Position numbers and translations under genes: made by a program. From Melioribacter roseus (GTDB lineage Bacteria > Bacteroidota > Ignavibacteria > Ignavibacteriales > Melioribacteraceae), in the NCBI GenBank assembly GCA_020724265.1, contig DYHH01000015.1:1-64000 (forward strand): DNA of 64,000 nt, in the 5' to 3' direction. The notes beneath the pieces were generated by a model. That model searched no databases and was not told the DNA's origin. It was given only the letters and a program-made list of their open reading frames with translations. Positions 10,909 through 19,485 of this stretch are shown in pieces (the first letter of the stretch is position 1; the number at the start of each line of letters is the position of its first letter).

Positions 10909-11823
10909 ATGGATAAAAATGGTGTACTTGTAGTCGGCAGCGCCAATATGGATTTGGTGGTAACAAGCGAACGTTTTCCCAATCCGGGCGAAACGGTATT
11001 CGGGAAAAACTTTGCAATGTTCCCCGGCGGTAAAGGTGCAAATCAAGCTGTTGGTTGTGCAAAGTTGGGGGCGAAAACACACTTCTTAGGAAAAATGGGC
11101 AATGACGATTTTCATGATATACTTGTTAAATCTCTTGCTGATAATGGTGTAGATATTAAAGACATAATAGTTGAAAAAAATGGTCAGACAGGCGTTGCAT
11201 TAATTAGCGTTGATGGTTCAGGGGAAAATGAAATTATTGTTATCTCCGGCGCCAATATGAAATTCAGTACCGATGATCTGATTACTAAAAAAGATTACTT
11301 CAACAAAGTAAAAGTAGTTCTTTGTCAACTTGAAATACCGGTTGAGACTGTAACATTAGCAGCAAAACTGGCAAAAGAAAATAATGCAATATTTATTCTT
11401 AATCCGGCACCTGCTTTCGAATTAAATGACGAACTTCTTTCACTCGTTGATTTTCTTACGCCTAACGAAACCGAGTTGGAGATTCTTAGCGGATGTAAAG
11501 TTGAAGAAGAATGCTCTGTTGAAAAAGCTGCGATTGTATTATTGGAGAAGGGTGTAAAAAATGTTTTACTTACAATCGGTGAGCGAGGCTCAATATTGGT
11601 AAATAAAAATGGTACGAAGAGATTTGAAGCATGCAGAATGAAAGCCGTTGATACAACTGCTGCCGGTGATAGCTTCAACGGAGCTCTAGCTTATTCTTTA
11701 TCAAACGGAAGGTCGTTGGATGAAGCAATACGATTTGCCAATTATGCCGCTGCTCTTTCGGTAACTAAAATGGGAGCGCAAACATCTATGCCGACATTAA
11801 ATGAAGTAGAAGCTATTCTCTAA
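10909..11823 (+). CDS. rbsK: Ribokinase (PfkB family)
   Basis: Phosphorylates D-ribose to ribose 5-phosphate with ATP. The 304-residue protein shows both PfkB signatures: the N-terminal GSANMDLV and [11 protein letters not shown] motifs, and the C-terminal [13 protein letters not shown] motif with the catalytic Asp of the AAGD segment. The start is the ATG at 10909, eight bases after GGAG at 10897-10900; a TTG two codons earlier is less well placed. It is followed 28 bases later by ribose pyranase, the usual partner. A nucleoside hydrolase at 44714 could be one source of ribose. Related PfkB kinases with other substrates cannot be excluded, but the partner gene favours ribose. Confidence 0.88.
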   Translation: MDKNGVLVVGSANMDLVVTSERFPNPGETVFGKNFAMFPGGKGANQAVGCAKLGAKTHFLGKMGNDDFHDILVKSLADNGVDIKDIIVEKNGQTGVALISVDGSGENEIIVISGANMKFSTDDLITKKDYFNKVKVVLCQLEIPVETVTLAAKLAKENNAIFILNPAPAFELNDELLSLVDFLTPNETELEILSGCKVEEECSVEKAAIVLLEKGVKNVLLTIGERGSILVNKNGTKRFEACRMKAVDTTAAGDSFNGALAYSLSNGRSLDEAIRFANYAAALSVTKMGAQTSMPTLNEVEAIL

Positions 11824-11851
11824 ATATTGACTAATCTAGGAGATTTATAAA

Positions 11852-12253
11852 ATGAAGAAGTCCGGAATATTAAACGCACCTCTTTCAAAAATTGTTGCAA
11901 GAATGGGGCATACAGATAAACTCGTCATTTGCGACAGCGGTTTACCGATACCCAAAGGTGTTGATTTAGTTGACCTTGCTGTTACTCAAAATATTCCTCG
12001 CTTTCTCGATGTGCTTAAAATTACTCTCGAAGAGTTGGAAGTAGAAAAAGCTATAATTGCCGACGAATTAGTAAGCGGCAATGATGGTTTGCTCGGAGAA
12101 ATTAAACAACTTCTGCCAAATGTTGTGTTGGAATTTGTGCCTCATGAGAAATTTAAAGAACTGACAAGAGCTAACGGTGATGTTGCTTTTGTTAGAACAG
12201 GTGAAACTACTCCTTATGCAAATATTATTTTAATATCTGGTGTAACTTTTTAA
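11852..12253 (+). CDS. rbsD: D-ribose pyranase (RbsD/FucU family)
   Basis: A 133-residue member of the RbsD/FucU mutarotase family, which interconverts the pyranose and furanose forms of ribose (RbsD) or the anomers of fucose (FucU). The family pattern is complete: MKKSGILNAPLSKIVARMGH with the conserved His20, then DSGLPIP, and a C-terminal FVRTGETTPYANIIL segment. AGGAG (11838-11842) precedes the start. Its place directly after ribokinase makes ribose the most likely substrate, supplying the furanose form to the kinase. It is cytoplasmic and part of the plus-strand transcription unit. Confidence 0.9.
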   Translation: MKKSGILNAPLSKIVARMGHTDKLVICDSGLPIPKGVDLVDLAVTQNIPRFLDVLKITLEELEVEKAIIADELVSGNDGLLGEIKQLLPNVVLEFVPHEKFKELTRANGDVAFVRTGETTPYANIILISGVTF

Positions 12254-12270
12254 CTGGATGAATCCAATCT

Positions 12271-13254
12271 ATGAAGTATAGAAAATTCGGAAATATGAAT
12301 TGGGAAGTATCCGAAATCGGTTTCGGTGCTTGGGCTATCGGCGGCGGATGGGGACCGCAGAGTGATGATGAATCAATTAAGGCGCTTCATCGTGCACTTG
12401 ATCTCGGTGTGAATTTTATTGATACTGCACAAGGTTATGGTGAAGGCAAAAGTGAAGAGATAATCGGTAAAGTATTGAAGGAAAGAAATGAAGAAATATT
12501 TGTCGCCACAAAAGTTCCGCCTAAAGAATTCGATTGGCCGGCAAGAATTGATTACGATGTACGTAAAGCCTTCCCGAATGAATATATTATTGAAGAGTGT
12601 GAAAAATCATTGAGAAGATTACAACGAGATTATGTCGATGTATATCAATTTCACACTTGGTCAATGAGATTTAACGATCAAGTAGAATGGTTTGAAGCAT
12701 TTGAGAAATTAAAGAAGGATGGAAAAATAAGAGCGTCTGGCGCTTCGGTTCCTGATATCGATCCATATTTTATTGACGGCACTCTGACTGAAGGAAAGAT
12801 TGATTCGATTCAATTGGTTTATAATTTATTCGAACAGTCGCCGGCTTGGAATACACTAAAAGTTTGTAAATCCCATAGCATCGGAGTAATTGTTCGTGTT
12901 CCGTTTGATGAAGGCGCATTAACCGGCAAATATAATTACGATACAACTTTCCCCGAAGGAGATGTGAGACAACATTACTTCCGTGGAAATAATTTGAAAG
13001 CAGTTGTTGATAAAGTAATGGAAATAAAAAAATATAAAGATGAGAAACATCTTGAATTATCAATGGCGGATTTTGCATTAAAGTTTTGCTTAAGCAATGA
13101 TGCTGTTTCAACAGCTATACCAGGAATAAGAAATATTAAGCAAGCGGAAATGAATACCTCAGTTAGTGACGGAAATTATTTTCCTAAAGATGAAATTAAA
13201 GAGATGGAACAATTCGCCTGGCGTAAAGATTTTTGGAATGAGGAAGTAAGTTAA
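12271..13254 (+). CDS. Aldo/keto reductase 1
   Basis: NAD(P)H-linked reductase with a TIM-barrel fold, 327 aa, full length for the family. The catalytic tetrad is visible: Asp in FIDTAQGYG, Tyr four residues on, Lys in ATKVPP and His in YQFHTW. It starts 17 bases after ribose pyranase and shares the strand, so it belongs to the same unit. It is the first of three aldo/keto reductases in the window, and the three differ clearly in sequence. The substrate is unknown; a sugar aldehyde or keto-sugar intermediate would fit the neighbours. After it comes a repeat-rich gap before the next gene. Confidence 0.88.
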   Translation: MKYRKFGNMNWEVSEIGFGAWAIGGGWGPQSDDESIKALHRALDLGVNFIDTAQGYGEGKSEEIIGKVLKERNEEIFVATKVPPKEFDWPARIDYDVRKAFPNEYIIEECEKSLRRLQRDYVDVYQFHTWSMRFNDQVEWFEAFEKLKKDGKIRASGASVPDIDPYFIDGTLTEGKIDSIQLVYNLFEQSPAWNTLKVCKSHSIGVIVRVPFDEGALTGKYNYDTTFPEGDVRQHYFRGNNLKAVVDKVMEIKKYKDEKHLELSMADFALKFCLSNDAVSTAIPGIRNIKQAEMNTSVSDGNYFPKDEIKEMEQFAWRKDFWNEEVS

Positions 13255-13284
13255 TAAAGATTTGTTTGTTGAAAGAAATAATTG

Positions 13285-13414
13285 CCGTTGGTTTCAACCA
13301 ATGGAGAATGAGAACAAAAGAAGTCAACGGGCTTTAGCACCAAAGTTAAATCTCAACTGGGTCTGAAGTCCGGCAATTTGTTCGATTCTTCAATCCGTCC
13401 ACTGAAGTGGACGG
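13285..13414. repeat. Composite of short intergenic palindromes
   Basis: Two palindromes frame this gap. CCGTTGGTTTCAACCAATGG at 13285-13304 has 9-base arms with one mismatch. CCGTCCACTGAAGTGGACGG at 13395-13414 has perfect 9-base arms around GA. Between them are degenerate copies with the same TTTAG or TGAAG centres. They belong to the same short-palindrome class seen at 28110-28214 and 56112-56382. No ORF is present. Confidence 0.75.
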
Positions 13415-13466
13415 CAAAAATTAGAGAACACAAAAGTTTCAATCAAATACAAAACGGAGAAAAACA

Positions 13467-14924
13467 ATGAAGAAAACACTTTTAATCATTTTAACGAGTT
13501 TGATTTTAGTTAGCTGCGCTCACGATGAAGAAAAAGCTATTCAAGATAAGTTGATGTATGATCAGCTATTAACTAAAAATAATTCGGAATATTACCATAT
13601 GCCTCTCGGTCTTTGCGAGGACTGGCCTGAAGAAACAACTACTCGGGATATTTATATTGCAGATTTTGAATTATTGAAAAGATCAGGAATAAAATATCTT
13701 AGAATATCATTCGGCTGGGATGCAATTGAGTATGAGAAAGATAAATACGATTGGCTCTTTTGGGATGACTTCGTAAAAACCGGTGTTGAAGAATACGGGA
13801 TTACAATGCTTCCTTACGTTTGTTATACTCCCGCCTGGAATTCAACTGAACCAATTGATTCAGCTTTATACTGGAATATTCCACCCGTTGACATGGAAGA
13901 GTGGGGAGAGTTCATGTTTGATCTAACAACACGTTATAAAAAGTGGATCAAAACTTGGGAACTATGGAATGAACCCGATATATGGATTTATTGGAGAACT
14001 CAAGACGTCGGACAATTTGCAGAGTTTCATAAAATTGGAGCCGATGCTGTTAGAAAAGCTGACCCCGAAGCTAAAATTGTTTTGGGTGGAATCGCTTATA
14101 GACCCGAATGGATTCAAGCACTTTTTGAAGACCATGGATTAAGTCCTTATGTCGATATAGTAAATTGCCATAACTATTTCGAAACATGGCATAAAAATCC
14201 AGTTGAAGAAATTACTAACTATGTAAACGATGTTTACAACGTAGTTGCAAAATATGGCGATAACCAACCTATATGGATGGCAGAAGTTGGATACAGCACA
14301 TTCCGTCAAGGCTCGATGGTATCGGATTCATATACAGCATATTACGAATATGAGCACACCCCCGAATATCAAGCAGTAGATTTAGTTAAGCGAGTTGCAC
14401 TTGTTCGTTCAACCGGACAAATTGATGCAATGGCTTGGTATGAAATAAAAGATTTACCACCGGGTGATGAAGTTATTGGTGATATTTACAACAACAAACA
14501 CCTTGGAATTGCATGGGCAGATCATTCACCAAAACCGGCAAACCAAGCATTGATTTTTGTAGATGAATTACTGAGTGATCCTGTAAAAAGTATCGGTGAA
14601 AATGTAGTATCGAACGCAGGTGAAAATACCGACAGCCGTTATGTTGCTTTCGAAAGAGAAAACGGTGATGTACTTTTATTTGCATGGCTGCAGGTTGTAC
14701 AATATGATAAGAGAACCGATGACAAAACCGGAATGGTAAAAGATATTCGTGCTGAATCAGTAAGTTTTACAATTCCATCCGCATTAAGTGGAACAGCTAA
14801 ACTTTACAATGAACTTGGTGAAGGTGCAGAATTTACTTCACTAGAAAAATCAGATAACCAAACAGTTGTAAAAGATGTAACACTTGAAGGCGGAAAGATT
14901 GCAGTGATTGAAATTAAAAAATAA
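13467..14924 (+). CDS. Lipoprotein glycoside hydrolase of clan GH-A (GH39/GH5-like)
   Basis: A 485-residue retaining glycosidase, probably membrane-anchored. The N terminus is a lipoprotein signal (MKKTLLIILTSLILVSC) with the lipobox Cys at 17. The barrel shows clan GH-A features: WELWNEPD with the acid/base candidate E169, and WMAEVGYST with the nucleophile candidate E273. After about residue 370 a small beta domain follows, as in GH39 enzymes. The closest match by eye is GH39 (beta-xylosidase and related), but GH5-like families share these motifs. The gene comes after the palindromic gap and is followed by another repeat element. A role in trimming xylan or pectin side chains is inferred. 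Confidence 0.72.
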   Translation: MKKTLLIILTSLILVSCAHDEEKAIQDKLMYDQLLTKNNSEYYHMPLGLCEDWPEETTTRDIYIADFELLKRSGIKYLRISFGWDAIEYEKDKYDWLFWDDFVKTGVEEYGITMLPYVCYTPAWNSTEPIDSALYWNIPPVDMEEWGEFMFDLTTRYKKWIKTWELWNEPDIWIYWRTQDVGQFAEFHKIGADAVRKADPEAKIVLGGIAYRPEWIQALFEDHGLSPYVDIVNCHNYFETWHKNPVEEITNYVNDVYNVVAKYGDNQPIWMAEVGYSTFRQGSMVSDSYTAYYEYEHTPEYQAVDLVKRVALVRSTGQIDAMAWYEIKDLPPGDEVIGDIYNNKHLGIAWADHSPKPANQALIFVDELLSDPVKSIGENVVSNAGENTDSRYVAFERENGDVLLFAWLQVVQYDKRTDDKTGMVKDIRAESVSFTIPSALSGTAKLYNELGEGAEFTSLEKSDNQTVVKDVTLEGGKIAVIEIKK

Positions 14925-14934
14925 GAAATGAATA

Positions 14935-15015
14935 GAACACAGATGACGCAGATATGGCAGATATTCACTGATTAGTAATCTGCGTAAATCAGTTTAATCA
15001 GCGTCATCTGCGTTC
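14935..15015. repeat. Intergenic hairpin repeat, CAGATGACGC family (copy 1)
   Basis: Left arm GAACACAGATGACGCAGAT (14935-14953) pairs with right arm ATCAGCGTCATCTGCGTTC (14997-15015) with two mismatches, enclosing an AT-rich centre with further partial copies of the arm. Related copies occur at 18399-18480 and 44568-44669, each between two plus-strand genes and each followed by a TATTGTT or CATTGTT tail. Confidence 0.85.
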
Positions 15016-15052
15016 CATTGTTATTAGATTAATTAGCGAAGTGAACAAAATC

Positions 15053-15523
15053 ATGATCACAATAAATTCAAAACCAATAACCGAAGATAACTTCAAAAAA
15101 TTCGGTAGAGTTGTAAAATCACCAAAGGGTGAACCGACAGCACAAGCTGCGGATTTTAGATTTTGGTCCGATATTGCTAACTATGAAATTGACGGTTCAA
15201 CGGAAATTGGTATTTGTACGGTTTACAAACAACCGAAAAATATTATTAACGGAATGGAACGGCATCTTAACACTCCTGAAATTTTAATCCCGATTGACGC
15301 ACCGTTTGTACTTCCATTATTGAAAGAAGGCGAATCAGAGGAACAAGCTGAATCTTTTCAAGTTGATATCGGCGAAGCGGTTCTAATCGATAAAGCGGTA
15401 TGGCACGGAGCGTGTTTACCTGTAGGGAAAGAAGAATCATCTTACTTTGTGATCTTTCGGAAAGGAACACCTAACGAAGATGTTTATAAAAAAGAAATAA
15501 AAGAAATCGAACTTCAATTTTGA
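15053..15523 (+). CDS. Ureidoglycolate lyase (AllA)-like cupin protein
   Basis: A 156-residue single-domain protein resembling the ureidoglycolate lyase / AllA cupin family: NFKKFGRVV at the N terminus, ILIPIDAPFVLPLL in the middle, and AVLIDKAVWHGACLPV with the conserved His near residue 125 of the barrel. ATG 15053 is chosen over an in-frame GTG at 15041; neither has a clear ribosome-binding site because a repeat element lies just upstream. No other purine or allantoin gene is nearby, so the true substrate is probably a sugar-acid-like compound instead. That is an inference from context. It is followed 18 bases later by an uncharacterised barrel protein. Confidence 0.6.
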   Translation: MITINSKPITEDNFKKFGRVVKSPKGEPTAQAADFRFWSDIANYEIDGSTEIGICTVYKQPKNIINGMERHLNTPEILIPIDAPFVLPLLKEGESEEQAESFQVDIGEAVLIDKAVWHGACLPVGKEESSYFVIFRKGTPNEDVYKKEIKEIELQF

Positions 15524-15541
15524 AAAACAATTGCGGTTAAT

Positions 15542-17206
15542 ATGACTAAAAATATTCAGTCCGATTCATTACGAATCGATTTTGCAGAAGACTTTTCAAT
15601 TGATGGTCTTTTTATTTTTAAAGAAAGCACAAAGGTTTGTGCCGGTGGTGAGCAGTCTATAATTATTAGAACCCACAATGCTGTATCAGACCCAACAGTG
15701 CTTCAGACAATTAATTCAATTGAACAGAAAGATGATTTATTTCAATTTCACTTTGCTGATGAAAGCAAAGAATATTCCGCAATTGTTGAATTCATCAAAT
15801 CAGCTGACGGAGCTATAGTCAAAATTAAAGTCGATGCACCAAGACCGATCTGGCTGGTTGAATGGAAATTAAACGGATTCGATTTCGATGAAGTTTTAGT
15901 TCCAGCTCTGGGCGGACAATCAATCAGCAGCGAGATGCCACAAGGAAAAACTCTCTCATATAAATATCCTTTCTGGTGGAATTCTCAGTTTGTAATTGGT
16001 AAAACTAAAAACGGCGGTTTGATTTTTAGATCTGAAGATAAATCAAACGATTTAAAATTGTTGAGAGTCGGTAATACAAAAAAGAATTTTGAAATAACAT
16101 TCGGACACGAAGCTGATGCACCATTAAATTCAAACCACCTTGAATATGAATTCTTTATTGAGCCGTTCAAAGGTGATTGGAAAAACGGAGTTGATATTCA
16201 TAAGAAATGGATGAAAGAAAACTTCAACTTGGTTGAATATAAAGAACATCCACATTATCCCGAGTGGATGAATAATATAAATTTCATTCTTGAACCGTGG
16301 GGTGCGAGGAAAGGTACAAAAGCACATCATACATTTGATCAGATAGTTGACCGACTGCATGATTGGAAAAAACTACACGATCCAAATCAAACTTTGCTTT
16401 ATTTACCCGGCAATGCTCAAAATGGAGTTGATTCTAATGCTCCAAACTATGATCCAAGTGAACAATGCGGCGGATCAGAAAAATTCAAAGAACTTGTCGA
16501 TACCGCACACGAACTCGGTTATAAAGTAATGATTCACACAAATATACTTGCAATGACTTTTGTCCATCCGTTATATGAAGAATTCAAAAAGTTTACAACG
16601 ACAGATCCTTGGGGACGAGAACTTACTTGGGGATTAGATATCGATGGTGATTGGCTTCCTGAACCATTCTTTGCATATATTAATCCCGGTTACAAAGAAT
16701 GGGGCGATTTTATGACTAAGGTTCTCGGTAAACTTATAAATGAGTATAAACTTGATGCAGTATTTGTAGATCAAACATTGCTTGCTTTTAACAATGATCG
16801 GGGACCCAATTTTATTCAAGGGATGCACGATCATATAAAACGATTACAAGAAGAATTTCCAAGTGTACTTTTTGCCGGTGAGGGAATTAACGAAAGAGTT
16901 CTGCCGAGATTGCCGGTTGTACAAATTCATGGCATTGACAGTATTGCGGAAGTTCATGGAATGGATGATAGAGTTCAGTGGAGAAATGTTCATCCGATTT
17001 CATCTTATTTGTTTGGTGATTACACAAAATTTATGGCGCATCTATTAACCAAACACACTTCTGATCCGATCTTTAAACTTCAAGAAGAATCTTATGCAAA
17101 ATTGAATGTTATTCCATCGTTAAGTCTTTATAGCTATGAACAAGAAATGGATACACCTGAAACTCGCAAGATGATTGAAAGAGCAAAAAGATTAAAGGAG
17201 GAGTAA
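15542..17206 (+). CDS. Uncharacterised TIM-barrel protein, probable glycoside hydrolase
   Basis: I do not recognise the family with confidence. The 554-residue protein has an N-terminal beta-sandwich (about 1-215) and then a (beta/alpha)8-like region. The barrel strands resemble GH31/GH36-type enzymes: TLLYLPGNAQNG, KVMIHTNILAM, AVFVDQTLLAF with a conserved Asp (about residue 408), and LFAGEGINERV with a Glu (about residue 446). These two acids are candidate catalytic residues. There is no signal peptide, so it is cytoplasmic. It starts 18 bases after the AllA-like gene and ends two bases before the Gfo/Idh/MocA gene, which shows close co-expression with the dehydrogenase and isomerase that follow. 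Confidence 0.55.
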   Translation: MTKNIQSDSLRIDFAEDFSIDGLFIFKESTKVCAGGEQSIIIRTHNAVSDPTVLQTINSIEQKDDLFQFHFADESKEYSAIVEFIKSADGAIVKIKVDAPRPIWLVEWKLNGFDFDEVLVPALGGQSISSEMPQGKTLSYKYPFWWNSQFVIGKTKNGGLIFRSEDKSNDLKLLRVGNTKKNFEITFGHEADAPLNSNHLEYEFFIEPFKGDWKNGVDIHKKWMKENFNLVEYKEHPHYPEWMNNINFILEPWGARKGTKAHHTFDQIVDRLHDWKKLHDPNQTLLYLPGNAQNGVDSNAPNYDPSEQCGGSEKFKELVDTAHELGYKVMIHTNILAMTFVHPLYEEFKKFTTTDPWGRELTWGLDIDGDWLPEPFFAYINPGYKEWGDFMTKVLGKLINEYKLDAVFVDQTLLAFNNDRGPNFIQGMHDHIKRLQEEFPSVLFAGEGINERVLPRLPVVQIHGIDSIAEVHGMDDRVQWRNVHPISSYLFGDYTKFMAHLLTKHTSDPIFKLQEESYAKLNVIPSLSLYSYEQEMDTPETRKMIERAKRLKEE

Positions 17207-17208
17207 TT

Positions 17209-18369
17209 ATGAAACGTATAAAAACAGCGGTTATCGGTTCGGGATTTATGGGCGGTGCGCACATCGAAGCACTGCAGAGAATCGGTGGTGTTGATGTTGT
17301 TGCAATTGCTTCAGATGATAAAACCGGCGCTAGTGAATTACAATCTAAATATAGCATCCCAAAATATTATGAAAATTGGCAAGAAGTGATGAAAGATGAT
17401 GAAGTTGAAGTAATTCATAATTGTACTCCCAACTTTCTTCACTTTGAAATAAACAAAGCTGCAATCGAAGCGGGAAAGAATATCCTTTCGGAAAAGCCGT
17501 TAACTCTTACTGCAAAAGAGTCCGATGAACTTTTAACACTATTGAAAAAGAAAAATGTAGTAAACGGAATCAACTTTAATTATAGATTTTATCCTTTGGT
17601 TCAGAATGCACGAGTTGAAATTGAAAAAGGAAATCTCGGCGATATCTATTTAGTTCATGGGAATTATTTACAAGATTGGCTTTACTACGATACCGATTAC
17701 AATTGGAGATTGGAAACCGAGCTGAGTGGTACATCAAGAGCAATTGCAGATGTTGGTTCGCATTGGTGTGATACTGTCCAATTTGTAACGGGGAAAAAAA
17801 TTAAACGTGTCTTCGCAAACTTGGTAACTATTCATAAGAAACGAAAAAAACCTACAAAACAAGTAGCAACATTTAAGGGGAAGGAAGAAAGCGGTTCAAC
17901 AGAGTATCAAGAAATAGATATTAATACAGAAGACGCGGGTTCAGTTTTAATTCAATTTGAAAACGGTGCACAAGGAGTTTTCACAGTTTCACAAGTCAGT
18001 GCGGGTAGAAAAAATCACTTCAGTTTTGAAATTGACGGAAGTAAAAAAGCAATCTCTTGGAATCAAGAAAGACCGAATGAAATGTGGGTGGGTTACCGTG
18101 AGAAAGCAAATGAAATTGTAATCAAAGACCCGGCCTTAATTGATGAAAGTGTAAGAAAGTATGCGAGTTATCCCGGCGGACATCCGGAAGGTTATCCCGA
18201 CGGACCGAAAAATTTGTTCGCAAACTTTTATCAATTTATTCGTGAGGGGAAAAATCCGCAAAAAGATAAATCGGACTTCCCAACCTTCGCGGACGGACAC
18301 ATTGAAAATAAAATTGTTGAAGCGATTTTGAAAAGCAACAGAGAACAGAGGTGGGTTGACGTTGAATGA
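17209..18369 (+). CDS. Gfo/Idh/MocA family sugar dehydrogenase 1
   Basis: NAD(P)-dependent oxidoreductase of the glucose-fructose oxidoreductase / inositol dehydrogenase / MocA family, 386 aa. An N-terminal Rossmann domain (AVIGSGFMGGAH, residues ~6-17) is followed by the conserved SEKPLTL motif near residue 95, where Lys is catalytic. The C-terminal alpha/beta domain carries ADVGSHWCD with the conserved His. AAGGAGGAG at the end of the upstream gene gives a strong ribosome-binding site, two bases downstream of its stop. Members oxidise sugar hydroxyls to keto-sugars or reduce them back. The neighbour at 18541 is a sugar isomerase-like TIM barrel, a common pairing in keto-sugar pathways. There is no signal, so it is cytoplasmic. 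Confidence 0.88.
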   Translation: MKRIKTAVIGSGFMGGAHIEALQRIGGVDVVAIASDDKTGASELQSKYSIPKYYENWQEVMKDDEVEVIHNCTPNFLHFEINKAAIEAGKNILSEKPLTLTAKESDELLTLLKKKNVVNGINFNYRFYPLVQNARVEIEKGNLGDIYLVHGNYLQDWLYYDTDYNWRLETELSGTSRAIADVGSHWCDTVQFVTGKKIKRVFANLVTIHKKRKKPTKQVATFKGKEESGSTEYQEIDINTEDAGSVLIQFENGAQGVFTVSQVSAGRKNHFSFEIDGSKKAISWNQERPNEMWVGYREKANEIVIKDPALIDESVRKYASYPGGHPEGYPDGPKNLFANFYQFIREGKNPQKDKSDFPTFADGHIENKIVEAILKSNREQRWVDVE

Positions 18370-18398
18370 TACAAATTGTTTTTGCTTAAAACAAAAAT

Positions 18399-18480
18399 GG
18401 AACACAGATAACGCTGATTGAACAGATTCACACAGATTTTTACTCAGCGATAATCTACCGCATCAGTGTCATCTGCGTTC
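18399..18480. repeat. Intergenic hairpin repeat, CAGATGACGC family (copy 2)
   Basis: Left arm GGAACACAGATAACGCTGAT (18399-18418) and right arm ATCAGTGTCATCTGCGTTC (18462-18480), followed by TATTGTT. Same family as 14935-15015 and 44568-44669. It lies in the 171-base gap between the dehydrogenase and the isomerase-like gene. Confidence 0.85.
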
Positions 18481-18540
18481 TATTGTTTTAAAAGTGAGTT
18501 CAAAGAGATTATAAAAAACAGAAAGAACAAGGAGTATAAA

Positions 18541-19467
18541 ATGAAATTAGGTTACATCACAGCTTGCTTTCCGACTTTAAGTTTGGAAGAAATGGTAAAG
18601 TGGTCGGCTGATGTCGGATTCCAAGCACTCGAACTTGCGGCTTGGCCTGTTGAAAGCGACAGAGATTATCAAGCTAGGCAAATTGATGCTGCAAACTTTA
18701 CAAAAGACGATGCAAAAAGAGTGAAAGATTTATTTGCAGAAAACAAATTGGAAATCTCTGCAATGGCTTATTACGATAATAATCTTCATCCTGATCTAAA
18801 GAAAAGGGAATACTACATCAACCATCTTAAAAAAGTTATTGATAAAGCAGAAATGCTTGATGTTGAATTAGTCGGTACGTTTGTCGGCAGTAGACCCGAT
18901 AAAACTCCGACCGAAAATATGAAAGAAATCGGTGAAGTATTTCGAGGAATATTAAAATATGCAGAGGACAAAGGCAGAAAAATAATGATTGAAAATTGTC
19001 CGATGGAAAATTGGGTTAAGTTCGGACTGCCCGGGAATTACGCATATTCGCCCGAACTTTGGGAAGCATTATTCAATGAAGTACCGAGTGATAATTTCGG
19101 ATTAAATTTCGATCCGTCTCACTTATATTGGTTAGGCATCGATCACATTGCAGCATTAAGAGAATTCAAATCAAAAATATTTCACGCTCACGCAAAGGAT
19201 ACGGAAATATTAGATGACGGAGTTTATCGCTACGGTCTTTTCGGAAAGCAAATTGATCCGACTCCCTGGAAATCCGGTTGGTGGCGATATCGCATGCCCG
19301 GCTGGGGAGAAATTGATTGGCAGAAATTTATCTCAGCACTTCAGGAAGAAGGGTACGATTATGTTTTGTCAATCGAACACGAAGACCCGCTTTGGGAAGG
19401 TTCGGTTGAGAAAACCAAGAAAGGTCTGCAGCTCGGACTCAAACATTTATCTCAATTTGTGATATAA
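18541..19467 (+). CDS. Sugar phosphate isomerase/epimerase-like TIM barrel protein
   Basis: A 308-residue member of the xylose isomerase-like TIM barrel (AP endonuclease 2) superfamily. Metal-ligand candidates are in the expected order: Glu in IMIENCP, Asp and His in NFDPSHLYW, His in FHAHAKD, and Glu in SIEHEDPL. The start is the ATG at 18541 with GGAG six bases upstream; an upstream in-frame extension to 18466 would read through the repeat element and is unlikely. Superfamily members isomerise or epimerise sugars, and some cleave keto-glycosides by elimination. Coupling with the Gfo/Idh/MocA dehydrogenase at 17209 suggests action on a keto-sugar. It is followed 18 bases later by GH42. Confidence 0.85.
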   Translation: MKLGYITACFPTLSLEEMVKWSADVGFQALELAAWPVESDRDYQARQIDAANFTKDDAKRVKDLFAENKLEISAMAYYDNNLHPDLKKREYYINHLKKVIDKAEMLDVELVGTFVGSRPDKTPTENMKEIGEVFRGILKYAEDKGRKIMIENCPMENWVKFGLPGNYAYSPELWEALFNEVPSDNFGLNFDPSHLYWLGIDHIAALREFKSKIFHAHAKDTEILDDGVYRYGLFGKQIDPTPWKSGWWRYRMPGWGEIDWQKFISALQEEGYDYVLSIEHEDPLWEGSVEKTKKGLQLGLKHLSQFVI

Positions 19468-19485
19468 AAATTTACGGAGTTATTA

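Noticed and set aside
18466-18540. Longer N terminus for the isomerase-like protein
   Set aside because: The extension reads through a repeat element and lacks homology, while the ATG at 18541 has a good ribosome-binding site.
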